A DNA stretch of 11,673 nucleotides from an uncultured Pseudomonadota bacterium (GCA_946885905.1 CAMPHL010000032.1:1-11673), one strand, 5' to 3'. Positions 1 through 6,445 are shown, numbered from the stretch's first letter. Numbers and translations are program-made. Notes: a model not told the origin generated them from the sequence alone.

Positions 1-2
1 CC

Positions 3-206
3 ACGAACGAAGCCATCACGCTGCGCCAGGCCCTCGCCGAGCTGGGCTTCCGGCCGGCGCTGCTCGACTACGCGACGATGACCATCCATTGGTCCTTCGA
101 CGGCCTCGCGGGCCCGCCGCTGCTCACGCTCCTCGCGGGATTCGAGCGCCAGGGCTTCTTCTACACGCGCCGTGCCGCCGAACGGGCAGCGCGTGAATGG
201 ATCTAG
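3..206 (+). CDS. C-terminal end of an unrecognised protein (5' truncated by window edge)
   Basis: An open frame enters from the left edge and runs 67 codons to a TAG at 204-206. Codons are strongly GC-ending, like the neighbouring genes, which supports real coding. The visible tail contains a hydrophobic stretch (GPPLLTLLAGFERQGFFY) and ends in an Arg/Glu/Ala-rich segment (RRAAERAAREWI). I do not recognise the family from this fragment. The gene converges on the thioredoxin-like gene with only 15 bases between the two stop codons, and no T-tailed hairpin fits in that gap. Confidence 0.6.
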   Translation, partial: TNEAITLRQALAELGFRPALLDYATMTIHWSFDGLAGPPLLTLLAGFERQGFFYTRRAAERAAREWI

Positions 207-221
207 GGGCGTCCGCACGCC

Positions 222-1163
222 CTACTTCCAGAGATCCACTTCCTTGCCCTGGGCGCGCATCGTGTCGGCGCGTCCCTGCAGGTAGCGCTGGAAGTTGGGC
301 TCGCGCCGGTACGCGCCGCTCGCCACATAGTCGAGGCTCGCGGCGAGGTGGAAGGGCCGCAGGTATCCCTCGGTGCGGAAGACTTCCTGGCCATGCGTGT
401 CGAGATACACCAGGGTGGGCGTGTAGGTGACGTTGTTGGCGCGGGCCCAGGGGCCGGACGCCTCGCGGCGCACGACCGTGAATGCCTGGCGCAACCGGGC
501 GACCTCCGGGCGCCTCAGCCCCTCGCGCTCGAGCTCGTCGCATTCCTTGCATCCGGCCCGCGTGGCGATCACGAGCACGGGCTTGCCCGCCGCGAGCGCG
601 GCCTTCAGGTCTTCTTCGGGCTTCGCTGCGCCACCACCGCCCTGCTTCCCGGCGATGAAATCGGCGTACGAGGGGCGGCCCGCCTTCGGCAAGCGCGCGT
701 ACTCCAGCGCCACGCGGAACCGGTCCGGCGGCTGGTAGCCGTTCAGCCTCAGGACCACCTCGCCCTTGTCGTCGAAGAAAAGCAGCGTCGGCGTGTACTG
801 GACCTTGAGCACGCGGGCCAGCTCCTTCTCCGGCATCGTGCGCCCGTCGAGCCACTTCACCTCGCGGTCGCCCCAGATGTTGAGCGCGACCGCGATGTAA
901 TGCTTGCGCGTGAAGGCGACGATCTCCGGGTCGCCGAAGTTCACCTTCATCAGCGCCTTGCAGTAAGGGCAGCCGTCCTGGCCGAAATAGAGCATCAGGC
1001 GTCGGCCCTCCCTGGCGGCGTCGCGCACGTCCTCGGGCAGGTCGAGGAACGAGTCGCTGAACCACTTCGGGACGTCGATGGCGTGGGGGCTGGCGACCTG
1101 GGCAGCCGCCGGCAGGGCGCCAAACCCGAGGACGACGGCGAGGGCGGCAAGGATCGATCTCAT
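222..1163 (-). CDS. Secreted tandem thioredoxin-fold protein
   Basis: 313 aa. Residues 1-21 form a signal peptide (basic start, hydrophobic core, AAA before Gln22), so the protein should act in the periplasm. Two thioredoxin-like domains follow. The first has CPYC at 65-68 after a LYFGQDG strand, with the cis-proline loop YTPT at 123-126. The second has CKEC at 205-208 after VLVIATRAG, with YTPT at 247-250. A Gly/Ala linker (GKQGGGGAA, about 172-180) joins them. Family knowledge suggests thiol:disulfide exchange, as in SoxW/DsbC-like or thioredoxin_2-type proteins; the partner is unknown. No good Shine-Dalgarno precedes the ATG at 1161-1163. A GGAG lies 17 bases upstream and is well spaced only for an in-frame ATT four codons earlier, so the start is slightly uncertain. 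It is divergent from the Cys-rich gene across a 61-base gap. Confidence 0.88.
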   Translation of the reverse strand: MRSILAALAVVLGFGALPAAAQVASPHAIDVPKWFSDSFLDLPEDVRDAAREGRRLMLYFGQDGCPYCKALMKVNFGDPEIVAFTRKHYIAVALNIWGDREVKWLDGRTMPEKELARVLKVQYTPTLLFFDDKGEVVLRLNGYQPPDRFRVALEYARLPKAGRPSYADFIAGKQGGGGAAKPEEDLKAALAAGKPVLVIATRAGCKECDELEREGLRRPEVARLRQAFTVVRREASGPWARANNVTYTPTLVYLDTHGQEVFRTEGYLRPFHLAASLDYVASGAYRREPNFQRYLQGRADTMRAQGKEVDLWK

Positions 1164-1215
1164 AGAACGGAAAATGGTAGCTCCGATCCAACCTCCATCC
1201 CAACCGGCAAGTCCT

Positions 1216-1220
1216 GGAGG
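1216..1220 (+). promoter_or_regulatory. Ribosome binding site GGAGG fixing the start of the Cys-rich protein
   Basis: GGAGG lies four bases before the ATG at 1225. It selects this ATG over longer upstream openings of the same frame and gives a 77-residue product that begins right at the first Cys-x-x-Cys. Confidence 0.75.
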
Positions 1221-1224
1221 CGCG

Positions 1225-1458
1225 ATGGCACGTTGCGAACGATGTGGAAACGACTACGACAAGTCCTTCCAGGTGACGATGGCTGGCAAGGCGCATACCT
1301 TCGACAGCTTCGAGTGCGCGATCCAGTCGCTCGCGCCGACGTGCAGCCATTGCGGCACGCGCATCATCGGCCACGGGCTCGAGAAGGACGGGCGGATGTT
1401 CTGCTGCGACCATTGCGCCGAGCACGAGGGTGTGAAGGAGCTGCGCGACCGCGCCTGA
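1225..1458 (+). CDS. Small Cys-rich zinc-ribbon / prokaryotic metallothionein-like protein
   Basis: 77 aa with eight Cys: C4 and C7 (CERC), C31, C40 and C43 (CSHC), C60, C61 and C64 (CCDHC), plus several His (H24, H42, H50, H63, H67). The spacing gives two to three metal-binding pairs. I recognise the pattern C-x-x-C-G-N-x-Y-D, then TFDSFECAI, then GHG and F-C-C-x-H-C-A from small proteins usually labelled prokaryotic metallothionein or left hypothetical. The role is likely metal binding or zinc-dependent folding; catalytic function is not expected. No signal peptide, so cytoplasmic. The gene is followed after 25 bases by the hydrolase-LuxR gene on the same strand and may share its transcript. 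Confidence 0.8.
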   Translation: MARCERCGNDYDKSFQVTMAGKAHTFDSFECAIQSLAPTCSHCGTRIIGHGLEKDGRMFCCDHCAEHEGVKELRDRA

Positions 1459-1483
1459 GCGCCCGCGGCGCTATGCTTGCGGG

Positions 1484-2557
1484 GTGAGCACCCAGGCGAT
1501 CCGCTTCTGCGAGAGCTTCGACGGCGCCCGGCTCGCCTATGCCGTCACCGGCGCGGGGCCTGCGCTGGTCAAGTCCCCGCACTGGCTCACCCACCTCGAG
1601 TACGAGTACCGCAGCCCGATCTGGAAGCACTGGATCGCGGACCTGTCGCGGGACCACACGCTGCTGCGCATGGACGAGCGCGGCTGCGGGCTTTCGGACC
1701 GGGATGTCGCCGGGTTTTCGTTCGACGCCTACGTGCGCGACCTGGCCGCGGTGGCCGACGCCGCCGGCTTCGACCGCCCCTTCGCGCTCTTCGGCCATTC
1801 GCAGGGCGGCGCGATCGCGATCGAGTTCGCCGCGCGGTACCCGGAGCGCGTGAGCCACCTGGTGTTGCTCGGCGCCTATGCGCGCGGCATCAGGCATCGG
1901 GGATACGGCCCGGAGCGCCTCGCGGAGTACGAGGCACTGGCCCAGCTGGTCGCATCGGGTTGGGGGCGCGAGGACGATTCCTATCGCCAGCTCTTCTCCC
2001 TGCAGTTCATTCCCGGCGGCACGCTCGAGCAGGTGCGCTCGATGAGCGAGCTGCAGCGCGAGTCCTCGTCGACGGAGAACGCGACGCGCATCCTGCGCAG
2101 CTTCTACGAGATCGATGCGGCCTCGAGCGCGGCCCGGGTTCGCTGTCCCACCCTCGTGCTGCACGCTCGCGGCGACCGCCGCGTTCCCTTCGAGGAGGGC
2201 CGGCTCGCCGCGAGCGCCATCCCCGGCGCGCGGTTCGTGACGCTGGAGACCGAAAGCCACGTCCTGCTGCCCCAGGACCCCGCCTACGCGCGCTTCTTCG
2301 AGGAGCTGCGCGCTTTCCTTCCGGCGGGCGGCGGCAGGGCCGCGAGTGCCGCGTTCGAAAGCCTCACGCCGCGCGAGGCCGAGATCCTCGAAGGCATCGC
2401 CCGCGGCCACGACAACGCGCGTATCGCCGACGACCTCGGGCTCTCGGAGAAGACGGTCCGCAACAACGTGACCCGCATATTCGACAAGCTGGGCGTCTCC
2501 AGCCGCGCCGAGGCCATCGTCCTTGCGCTCGACAAATCAAGGGGCGTGTTTCGGTAG
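1484..2557 (+). CDS. Alpha/beta hydrolase fused to a C-terminal LuxR-type HTH domain
   Basis: 357 aa from a GTG at 1484. Residues about 5-280 are an alpha/beta hydrolase: oxyanion strand, RMDERGCGLSDR (62-73), nucleophile elbow GHSQGG with Ser106, acid Asp231 in RGDRRVP, base His259 in ESHVLL. Residues about 294-350 are a GerE/LuxR helix-turn-helix beginning LTPREAEIL, with recognition helix SEKTVRNNV (321-329). All three catalytic residues are present, so the hydrolase domain may be active or may sense a ligand the enzyme can bind; either would make this a one-component regulator with an enzyme-like sensor. The start has only a G-run upstream and no in-frame ATG. It lies 25 bases after the Cys-rich gene and upstream of the mddA-like gene on the same strand; an 18-bp palindrome sits in the gap between them. 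Confidence 0.88.
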   Translation: MSTQAIRFCESFDGARLAYAVTGAGPALVKSPHWLTHLEYEYRSPIWKHWIADLSRDHTLLRMDERGCGLSDRDVAGFSFDAYVRDLAAVADAAGFDRPFALFGHSQGGAIAIEFAARYPERVSHLVLLGAYARGIRHRGYGPERLAEYEALAQLVASGWGREDDSYRQLFSLQFIPGGTLEQVRSMSELQRESSSTENATRILRSFYEIDAASSAARVRCPTLVLHARGDRRVPFEEGRLAASAIPGARFVTLETESHVLLPQDPAYARFFEELRAFLPAGGGRAASAAFESLTPREAEILEGIARGHDNARIADDLGLSEKTVRNNVTRIFDKLGVSSRAEAIVLALDKSRGVFR

Positions 2558-2571
2558 CCCGTCCCCGGGGT

Positions 2572-2589
2572 CCGGGACAGGTGTCCCGG
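2572..2589. promoter_or_regulatory. 18-bp palindrome between the LuxR-hydrolase and mddA-like genes
   Basis: CCGGGACA-GG-TGTCCCGG: perfect 8-base arms around two bases, 15 bases after the hydrolase stop. A further CCGGGAC half-site occurs at 2615-2621. Size and symmetry suit a dimeric regulator such as a LuxR-type protein (inference). As RNA it could also fold to a 6-bp stem with a 6-base loop, but no T-run follows, so a terminator is less likely. Confidence 0.45.
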
Positions 2590-2667
2590 CTGCCTGACGG
2601 TATCGTGGCTCCATCCGGGACCGTGGACTCAAGACAGGAACGGCGCCGGCAAGCATCCTCACCGTGC

Positions 2668-2683
2668 ACCGGCGCGTGCCGGT
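2668..2683 (+). other. Small hairpin just upstream of the mddA-like ribosome site
   Basis: ACCGGC-GCGT-GCCGGT, a perfect 6-bp stem with a 4-base loop ending eight bases before the AGGTGAG ribosome site at 2691-2697. It could be a leader hairpin or an operator; in DNA this GC-rich it could also be chance. Confidence 0.25.
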
Positions 2684-2701
2684 TTCGACCAGGTGAGAGC
2701 C

Positions 2702-3472
2702 ATGTCCCGCATCCTCGTGCCGCTGTATGGTGCCGCCGCCTACGTGGTGTTCCTCGCGTCGTTCCTCTACGCGATCGCATGGCTCGGCAATTTCCTCGTG
2801 CCGAAGACGATCGACAGCGGTGCGGCCGCTCCGCTCGGCGAGACGCTCGTCGTCAACCTGGCGCTCCTGACCGCGTTCGCGCTGCAGCACAGCATCATGG
2901 CGCGGCCGGCATTCAAGCGCTGGTGGACGCGGTTCGTGGCACCGCCCGTGGAGCGTGCCACCTTCGTGCTTTTCGCGAGCCTGCTGCTCTTCGCCGTGTG
3001 CCTGGGGTGGCGCCCGCTGCCTGCGGTCGTCTGGCAATTCGAGGGCGTGGCCGCGATGGCCATGTGGGGCCTCTTCGCGGCGGGGTGGCTCATCGTCCTA
3101 ACCGCGACGTTCATGATCAACCACTTCGAGCTCTTCGGCCTGCGCCAGGTGTGGCTGCACGCCCGTGGGCACGCCTACACGGCTCCCCACTACGTCGAGC
3201 GATTCTTCTATCGCTTCGTGCGCCACCCCATCATGCTGGGGTTCCTGGTCGCGTTCTGGTCCGGCCCCACGATGACCGCAGGGCACCTGCTCTTCGCGAT
3301 CACGACCACCCTCTACATCCTCGTGGCCCTGCAGCTCGAAGAGCGCGACCTCGTGGCCGAGCACGGCGCCTCCTACGAGTCCTATCGCGAGCGCGTGCCG
3401 ATGCTGGTGCCGGGCCTCAAGGCGAAATCGCCCTCGCCCGCGCCGCGGCGTTTCGTCGGCAACGCCGACTAG
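2702..3472 (+). CDS. mddA: Integral membrane methyltransferase, MddA-like (methanethiol S-methyltransferase)
   Basis: 256 aa from the ATG at 2702, preceded by AGGTGAG at a good distance; a GTG three codons earlier lies inside that ribosome site and is less likely. About five membrane segments (roughly 5-33, 46-62, 86-103, 116-139, 176-210). The N-terminus (YGAAAYVVFLASFLYAI, then VPKTIDSG), QHSIMARP (62-69) and the C-terminal RHPIMLG (174-180), EERDL (213-217) and HG-x2-Y-x2-Y (221-228) match the NnrU/isoprenylcysteine-methyltransferase fold. The N-terminal pattern is that of proteins named methanethiol S-methyltransferase, which use S-adenosylmethionine to turn methanethiol into dimethyl sulfide in the inner membrane. 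The fold is sure; the substrate is family knowledge and not proven here. Alternative: another NnrU-like protein. A palindrome and a hairpin lie upstream, the regulator-like hydrolase gene precedes it. Confidence 0.72.
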   Translation: MSRILVPLYGAAAYVVFLASFLYAIAWLGNFLVPKTIDSGAAAPLGETLVVNLALLTAFALQHSIMARPAFKRWWTRFVAPPVERATFVLFASLLLFAVCLGWRPLPAVVWQFEGVAAMAMWGLFAAGWLIVLTATFMINHFELFGLRQVWLHARGHAYTAPHYVERFFYRFVRHPIMLGFLVAFWSGPTMTAGHLLFAITTTLYILVALQLEERDLVAEHGASYESYRERVPMLVPGLKAKSPSPAPRRFVGNAD

Positions 3473-3508
3473 CCAGCCCGGATTCCCGCCGGCTGCCTCG
3501 AGGCGCCG

Positions 3509-3530
3509 CCGGGGCGCAATGCCGCCCCGG
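3509..3530. terminator. Candidate bidirectional terminator hairpin between convergent genes
   Basis: CCGGGGCG-CAATGC-CGCCCCGG, a perfect 8-bp GC stem with a 6-base loop. It touches the stop codon of the HD gene (minus) and lies 36 bases after the mddA-like stop (plus). Neither side has a T-run, so termination strength is uncertain. Confidence 0.5.
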
Positions 3531-4103
3531 TCACGACGGCGGGCGGCGCTTCGGCGCAAGCTCCTTCGCCCACCGGCCATGGAGGGCCCAGGCGCGCTCG
3601 AGGAGCTGCGGATCGGCTCTCGTGAGGACCTCGAGGAGCCGGCGCATCTCTTCGAGGAAGATGCGCCCGAAGCCGCGGCTGTGGCGGCAGATGTCGTCGC
3701 AGTTGTCGATGAGGTCGGCGAGCTTCACGGTCTGGGCGCGCGCGGGGGCGCCCGCCAGATGCTCCCGATCGATGGCCTTCCTCGCCGCGCGGTTGCCGTC
3801 GTGCGGACGGCTCACGTCCGTGAGCGCGTCGACGAGCTCGCGCACGCCCGGGCCGAACTCGCGCTCCACATCCTCGATGGTGGCCGGTGTGTCCTCGACG
3901 GCGTCGTGCAGCCAGGCGGCCGCGATCATCTCCGGATCGCCATCGTGCTCCTCCACGATCGCGGCCACCCGCTGCAGATGTTCTTCGTAAGGCTCGCCGG
4001 TGTACTTGCGCAGCTGGCTCACGCCGCGGTGGGCGGCGGTGGCGAAATGGCGCGCGCGCTCGACCAGCTCACCCCCGGGAACCGCCTTTTGCGTCTCGCC
4101 CAC
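3531..4103 (-). CDS. HD-domain phosphohydrolase, SpoT/MESH1-like
   Basis: 190 aa from a GTG at 4103. The order of motifs is that of ppGpp-hydrolase-type HD domains: H-x3-H-R-G region (20-27), KYTGEPYEEHL with His42, WLHDAVEDT with the HD pair at 66-67 and Glu70-Asp71, then VKLADLIDNC with Asp130. His42, His66, Asp67 and Asp130 would bind the metal. The length matches single-domain small alarmone hydrolases, not long RelA/SpoT enzymes; no synthetase, TGS or ACT domain is present. Likely role: hydrolysis of ppGpp or a related nucleotide in the cytoplasm (inference from motif). The start has no clear ribosome site; the GTG is 11 bases after the stop of the cyclic-nucleotide-binding gene, so translation is probably coupled. 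The frame stays open upstream to 4271 but that part overlaps the neighbour and has no domain. Confidence 0.8.
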   Translation of the reverse strand: MGETQKAVPGGELVERARHFATAAHRGVSQLRKYTGEPYEEHLQRVAAIVEEHDGDPEMIAAAWLHDAVEDTPATIEDVEREFGPGVRELVDALTDVSRPHDGNRAARKAIDREHLAGAPARAQTVKLADLIDNCDDICRHSRGFGRIFLEEMRRLLEVLTRADPQLLERAWALHGRWAKELAPKRRPPS

Positions 4104-4114
4104 GCCGGCGCCGG

Positions 4115-4591
4115 TCAGACCCTCGCGCGCATCATGACGTCGCGAAACCTCCGGGAAACCAGCGCGCCGAGCGCGAGCAGCAGCTCGGTCGCCCGGTGCG
4201 GGTTCGCGGCGGCGAACTTCTGGTAGTCCTCGAAATTGAGCCGCAGCAGCATGCTGTCCTCGGTGGCCCATACCTTGGCGGTGCGCGGCCCGTTGTCGAA
4301 GAAGGCCACCTCGCCCACCACCGAACCGGGCCCGACCTCGCGCAGTAGCCCGAGGACCTGGTCGCCGTACACCACGGATACCTTGATGGCACCTGCGACG
4401 ACGAAGTACAGCGTCCGGCCCGATTCGCCTTGGCGCATGAGCGTGGCGCCCGCCGGCAGCTCAATCTCGGTGGTGAGGGCGAAAAGGGTGTTCCACTCGG
4501 CGGCGCCCCATTCCCGAACGAACAGACCCTTGCCATCCGCGTCGTCGCTGGCAAGGATGAAGCCGCTGGTCCGGTCCGGGAGGTCGAGCAC
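4115..4591 (-). CDS. Stand-alone cyclic-nucleotide-binding (Crp-like sensor) domain protein
   Basis: About 158 aa from a GTG at 4591 (a TTG at 4606 is also possible). It holds one cNMP-binding beta-roll: LPAGATLMRQGESGRTLYFVV, then the phosphate-binding cassette GEVAFFDNGPRTAKV, with the Arg-Thr pair that contacts the cyclic phosphate in this family. No helix-turn-helix follows, so it is not a Crp-type transcription factor; it ends with a short helix (RRFRDVMM). The frame is open further upstream to 4732, but that stretch reads through the tRNA fragment and is not coding. A TATGAT box ends six bases before the GTG (weak -35 TTTCCG 17 bases further up), which would make the message leaderless; this is tentative. 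It precedes the HD hydrolase by 11 bases, suggesting a two-gene unit in which a cyclic nucleotide tunes hydrolase activity (inference). Confidence 0.75.
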   Translation of the reverse strand: MLDLPDRTSGFILASDDADGKGLFVREWGAAEWNTLFALTTEIELPAGATLMRQGESGRTLYFVVAGAIKVSVVYGDQVLGLLREVGPGSVVGEVAFFDNGPRTAKVWATEDSMLLRLNFEDYQKFAAANPHRATELLLALGALVSRRFRDVMMRARV

Positions 4592-4634
4592 GGGGCCATC
4601 ATACAATCCGTGTCGTCGGGCGGAAACGACAAAG

Positions 4635-4648
4635 GCCTGCGAACAGGC
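4635..4648 (-). terminator. Terminator-like hairpin downstream of the left tRNA fragment
   Basis: Read on the minus strand, GCCTG-TTCG-CAGGC followed by CTTTGTCGTTT: a 5-bp stem closed by a UUCG loop. It corresponds in position to the stronger hairpin at 11545-11570 and is probably the remnant of a tRNA terminator carried with the attachment site. The stem is short. Confidence 0.4.
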
Positions 4649-4660
4649 GCTGCAATTGTT

Positions 4661-4705
4661 TGGCGCGCCCGGCGGGATTCGAAACCCACGACCCCTGGTT
4701 CGTAG
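4661..4705 (-). repeat. Left att-like repeat: degenerate 3' half of tRNA-Arg(ACG)
   Basis: On the minus strand this reads from an anticodon loop CTACGAA through the anticodon 3' stem CCAGG, a T-arm and acceptor strand CGGGCGC to GCCA. The 5' half of a tRNA is absent. Compared with the right copy the variable loop lacks one base and the T-loop has one extra (TTTCGAAT, eight bases), so it could not work as a tRNA even if completed. It is best read as an attachment-site copy left by site-specific integration. Confidence 0.8.
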
Positions 4706-4714
4706 GGCCGCCGT

Positions 4715-4750
4715 CCAAGTCATTGATTGCAAACGATCGCAAAGCTGCCC
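4715..4750. repeat. Left copy of a conserved segment next to the att repeat
   Basis: Starts CCAAGT and ends GCTGCCC. It aligns by eye with 11637-11673 at about 29 of 37 columns, including blocks CCAAGT, TGAT, AAAC, ATCGCA and AGCTGCCC. In both places it sits just beyond the tRNA anticodon-loop end. It probably holds integrase arm sites or the conserved end of a family of elements. Confidence 0.6.
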
Positions 4751-4766
4751 GTTCCATCAGCTTTGC
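4739..4766. repeat. Perfect 9-bp inverted repeat inside the island's left end
   Basis: GCAAAGCTG and CAGCTTTGC separated by ten bases. It lies downstream of hipA and inside the conserved att-flanking segment. It may be a recombinase or excisionase binding site or a transcript-end hairpin; no T-run follows on either strand. Confidence 0.35.
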
Positions 4767-4790
4767 TCCGCAGCGAGAGGTACGTGGGTT

Positions 4791-4809
4791 GGCGCACGCT
4801 TGGTGCGCC
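4791..4809 (-). terminator. Hairpin at the hipA stop codon
   Basis: GGCGCAC-GCTTG-GTGCGCC, a perfect 7-bp stem with a 5-base loop that begins on the last base of the hipA stop codon. No T-tract follows on the minus strand, so it may stabilise the transcript end or be a weak terminator. Confidence 0.35.
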
Positions 4810-6077
4810 TATATCTCGACCGGCTGCGGCGGCTCCTCCATGAAGAAGCACTGCGGCAGGAATGCGGGCGCGATGTACTCGATGTCCTTCGCTGCCACAC
4901 CCTGCTTCCCGAAAACCTCGCGCCAGGTGCCCACGACCGCGACGACGGCATCGATCACCTTCCGGGCCTCCTCCGAGCTCAAGCCGAAGCGGGCGCACTG
5001 CGAAATCAGATTGAAGACGCTCGCCGTGCGGCCGTGGTTGCCCACCGTGAGGGCGAGGTCACGGTGCTCGAGACTCGTGCGGCGCGCGGGGACGATGTCG
5101 TAGGCGGGCGAGAGCTGCCAGCCCTTGGCGGTGCGCAGCACCGCGTGATTTCGCGGGTGATCGTCGTCGTTGGTGACCGCGGCATTGAAAACCATCCGCC
5201 GGTAGAGCTCCACGCGATCGGCGTCGGGCTTCGTCGACCACCGGCGTAGCTGGTCGGCCAACAGCAGGTAGGACCAACGCGGCCGGCTCGTGATGCTCTC
5301 GTCGGCGCCTACCATGGTCATGGCGCTCACCATCCCATGGCGGAAGTACCCCTTGGGCGAGTACTCGCGATCGAAGCGCTCGATCATGAGCACGTCGTGG
5401 GGCCCGACCACCTCGATCCTGGCGCGCACGGCGTCGATCCCCGCGCGGCGCGCGAGCTCGAGCGTTGCGCATTCCACGCGCTGCAGGCTGAAGGGGTCGT
5501 CTTTCGAGGGAAATTTTCCGATCCAGAGGCGCTCGCCGTCCTCGATAGTGGCCTTGGGCCGCATGCCACCCATGGAAGTACCAGGCTCGAGCTCCTCGAG
5601 CAGGTGCTCGGGCACGACCTTGCCTTCCTCGATGTCCTCGGCCGCCTGGATCAACTCGGCCAACTGGTGCATGCGGTTGAACTTGCGCGCGGTGAGCTTG
5701 AGCGGCAACTCGCTGCTGAAGCTCAGGTACCCGCCACCGTCGGCAGGCCCGTGGACCATGTAGTCGATCTCTTCCAGGTCGCCGGCGGCGCGGTGCAGCT
5801 TGTGCTCGATCACCTTGCGGCCCCAGTAGTCGGGCGATGCGTCGCGCACGGCGCCGGGCACGCCTTTGAGCGTCGTGAACTCGCGCAACCGGTTGTCGAG
5901 CGGCAGCTCGAAAGGGTCGAGAGCCACGGCGTCCGGGCGCTCCAGGTAGCGGTCGCCATAACGGAAGCGGCCGACGTAAGTGCCGTCGGCGAGGTTCTCA
6001 ATGGCGAGCAGCGCCGCGGGCACCGTCTGCAGGGTGCCCGGAAGCTGCACGTGCACGTAGCACTCCCTAGAAGTCAT
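4809..6077 (-). CDS. hipA: HipA-family serine/threonine kinase toxin
   Basis: 422 aa from the ATG at 6077, with AAGGG five bases upstream; the frame is open 11 codons further up, but that part lies inside hipB. N-subdomain 1 spans about 1-130 (YVGRFRYGDRYLER, then SPDYWGRKVIEHKL). The Gly-rich ATP loop GTSMGGMRPKA is at 167-177, with Ser169 near the position of the regulatory Ser150 of E. coli HipA. Lys188 (IGKFPS) should contact ATP. The catalytic loop NDDDHPRNH is at 303-311 (Asp305 and Asn310 in DxHxxN) and the metal-binding Asp327 sits in SPAYDIVP. All kinase landmarks are intact, so the toxin is probably active. Family knowledge: HipA phosphorylates a tRNA synthetase (GltX in E. coli), halting growth, and is neutralised by HipB. 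Its start overlaps the end of hipB by 11 bases, so the two are translationally coupled. The gene lies about 100 bases inside the left att repeat. Confidence 0.92.
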   Translation of the reverse strand: MTSRECYVHVQLPGTLQTVPAALLAIENLADGTYVGRFRYGDRYLERPDAVALDPFELPLDNRLREFTTLKGVPGAVRDASPDYWGRKVIEHKLHRAAGDLEEIDYMVHGPADGGGYLSFSSELPLKLTARKFNRMHQLAELIQAAEDIEEGKVVPEHLLEELEPGTSMGGMRPKATIEDGERLWIGKFPSKDDPFSLQRVECATLELARRAGIDAVRARIEVVGPHDVLMIERFDREYSPKGYFRHGMVSAMTMVGADESITSRPRWSYLLLADQLRRWSTKPDADRVELYRRMVFNAAVTNDDDHPRNHAVLRTAKGWQLSPAYDIVPARRTSLEHRDLALTVGNHGRTASVFNLISQCARFGLSSEEARKVIDAVVAVVGTWREVFGKQGVAAKDIEYIAPAFLPQCFFMEEPPQPVEI

Positions 6078-6402
6078 ACCGACCCTTCTCGGGGTTCTTC
6101 GTCCGGGCACGCTTGGGTGCGCGCGAACTCTCGAGCGTCTTGCCGTGGGTGTCCAGGTCCGGATTCGCGACCGGATCCAGGGTCCCGTCGAGCCCCAGCG
6201 CCCAGAGCACCGTGGCGAATGTCGCGAGCGTCACTCCCGGCTTGCCGGTTTCGAGCGCGGTCAGCGTGTTCCGGCTGATTCCCGCCTTGGCGGCGAGCTC
6301 AGCAGAGGCGATCCCGCGGCGCAAGCGCGCGCGACGAACTCGGTGGCCCAATTCGCGGGTGCGCATCTGGACAGGCTGCGGGATGCTTATGATTTTGCCC
6401 AT
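6067..6402 (-). CDS. hipB: HipB-like antitoxin, XRE-family helix-turn-helix
   Basis: 111 aa. An XRE helix-turn-helix lies at about 16-70: LGHRVRRARLRRGIASAELAAKAGI, then SRNTLTALETGKPGVTLATF. The tail from about 90 is Lys/Arg-rich (RAPKRARTK). It should bind HipA and repress the operon. The ATG at 6402 lacks a ribosome site, and Met13 (MRTREL) is an alternative start, but the upstream ATG falls in the operator arm and follows a leader of about 26 bases from the predicted promoter. The stop lies inside hipA. Confidence 0.9.
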   Translation of the reverse strand: MGKIISIPQPVQMRTRELGHRVRRARLRRGIASAELAAKAGISRNTLTALETGKPGVTLATFATVLWALGLDGTLDPVANPDLDTHGKTLESSRAPKRARTKNPEKGRYDF

Positions 6403-6445
6403 AATATTCAGCGTTAGGCCGGTTAATGCCCGATATTATGGGCAA
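6395..6445. promoter_or_regulatory. Inverted-repeat operator of hipBA
   Basis: TTGCCCATAATAT (6395-6407) and ATATTATGGGCAA (6433-6445) form a perfect 13-bp inverted repeat with a 25-base spacer. The left arm covers the hipB start codon, the right arm contains the -10 box. A third half-site GCCCATA lies at 6495-6501. HipB proteins repress their own operons by binding such symmetrical sites, and placement here would block both polymerase and initiation. Binding by this HipB is inferred. Confidence 0.7.

Noticed and set aside
124..1425. 433-codon minus-strand frame over the thioredoxin and Cys-rich genes
   Set aside because: It is Arg/Pro/Gly-rich, matches no family and is a shadow of the tandem thioredoxin gene in high-GC DNA.
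1477..3990. 837-codon plus-strand frame
   Set aside because: It crosses two well-supported genes in another frame and an opposite-strand gene; its Arg/Ala-rich composition is typical of a GC shadow.
4104..4271. N-terminal extension of the HD hydrolase
   Set aside because: It overlaps the cyclic-nucleotide-binding gene in another frame and is Arg/Ala-rich without a domain.
4592..4732. Upstream extension of the cyclic-nucleotide-binding protein
   Set aside because: It reads through the tRNA fragment and hairpin and has no domain; the later GTG or TTG is preferred.
4660..5103. Plus-strand frame beginning MARPAGFETHDPW
   Set aside because: The RPAGFE-T-PW sequence is the well-known false translation of a tRNA 3' half.
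5337..6278. 313-codon plus-strand frame opposite hipA
   Set aside because: Antisense shadow; HipA on the other strand has all kinase motifs.
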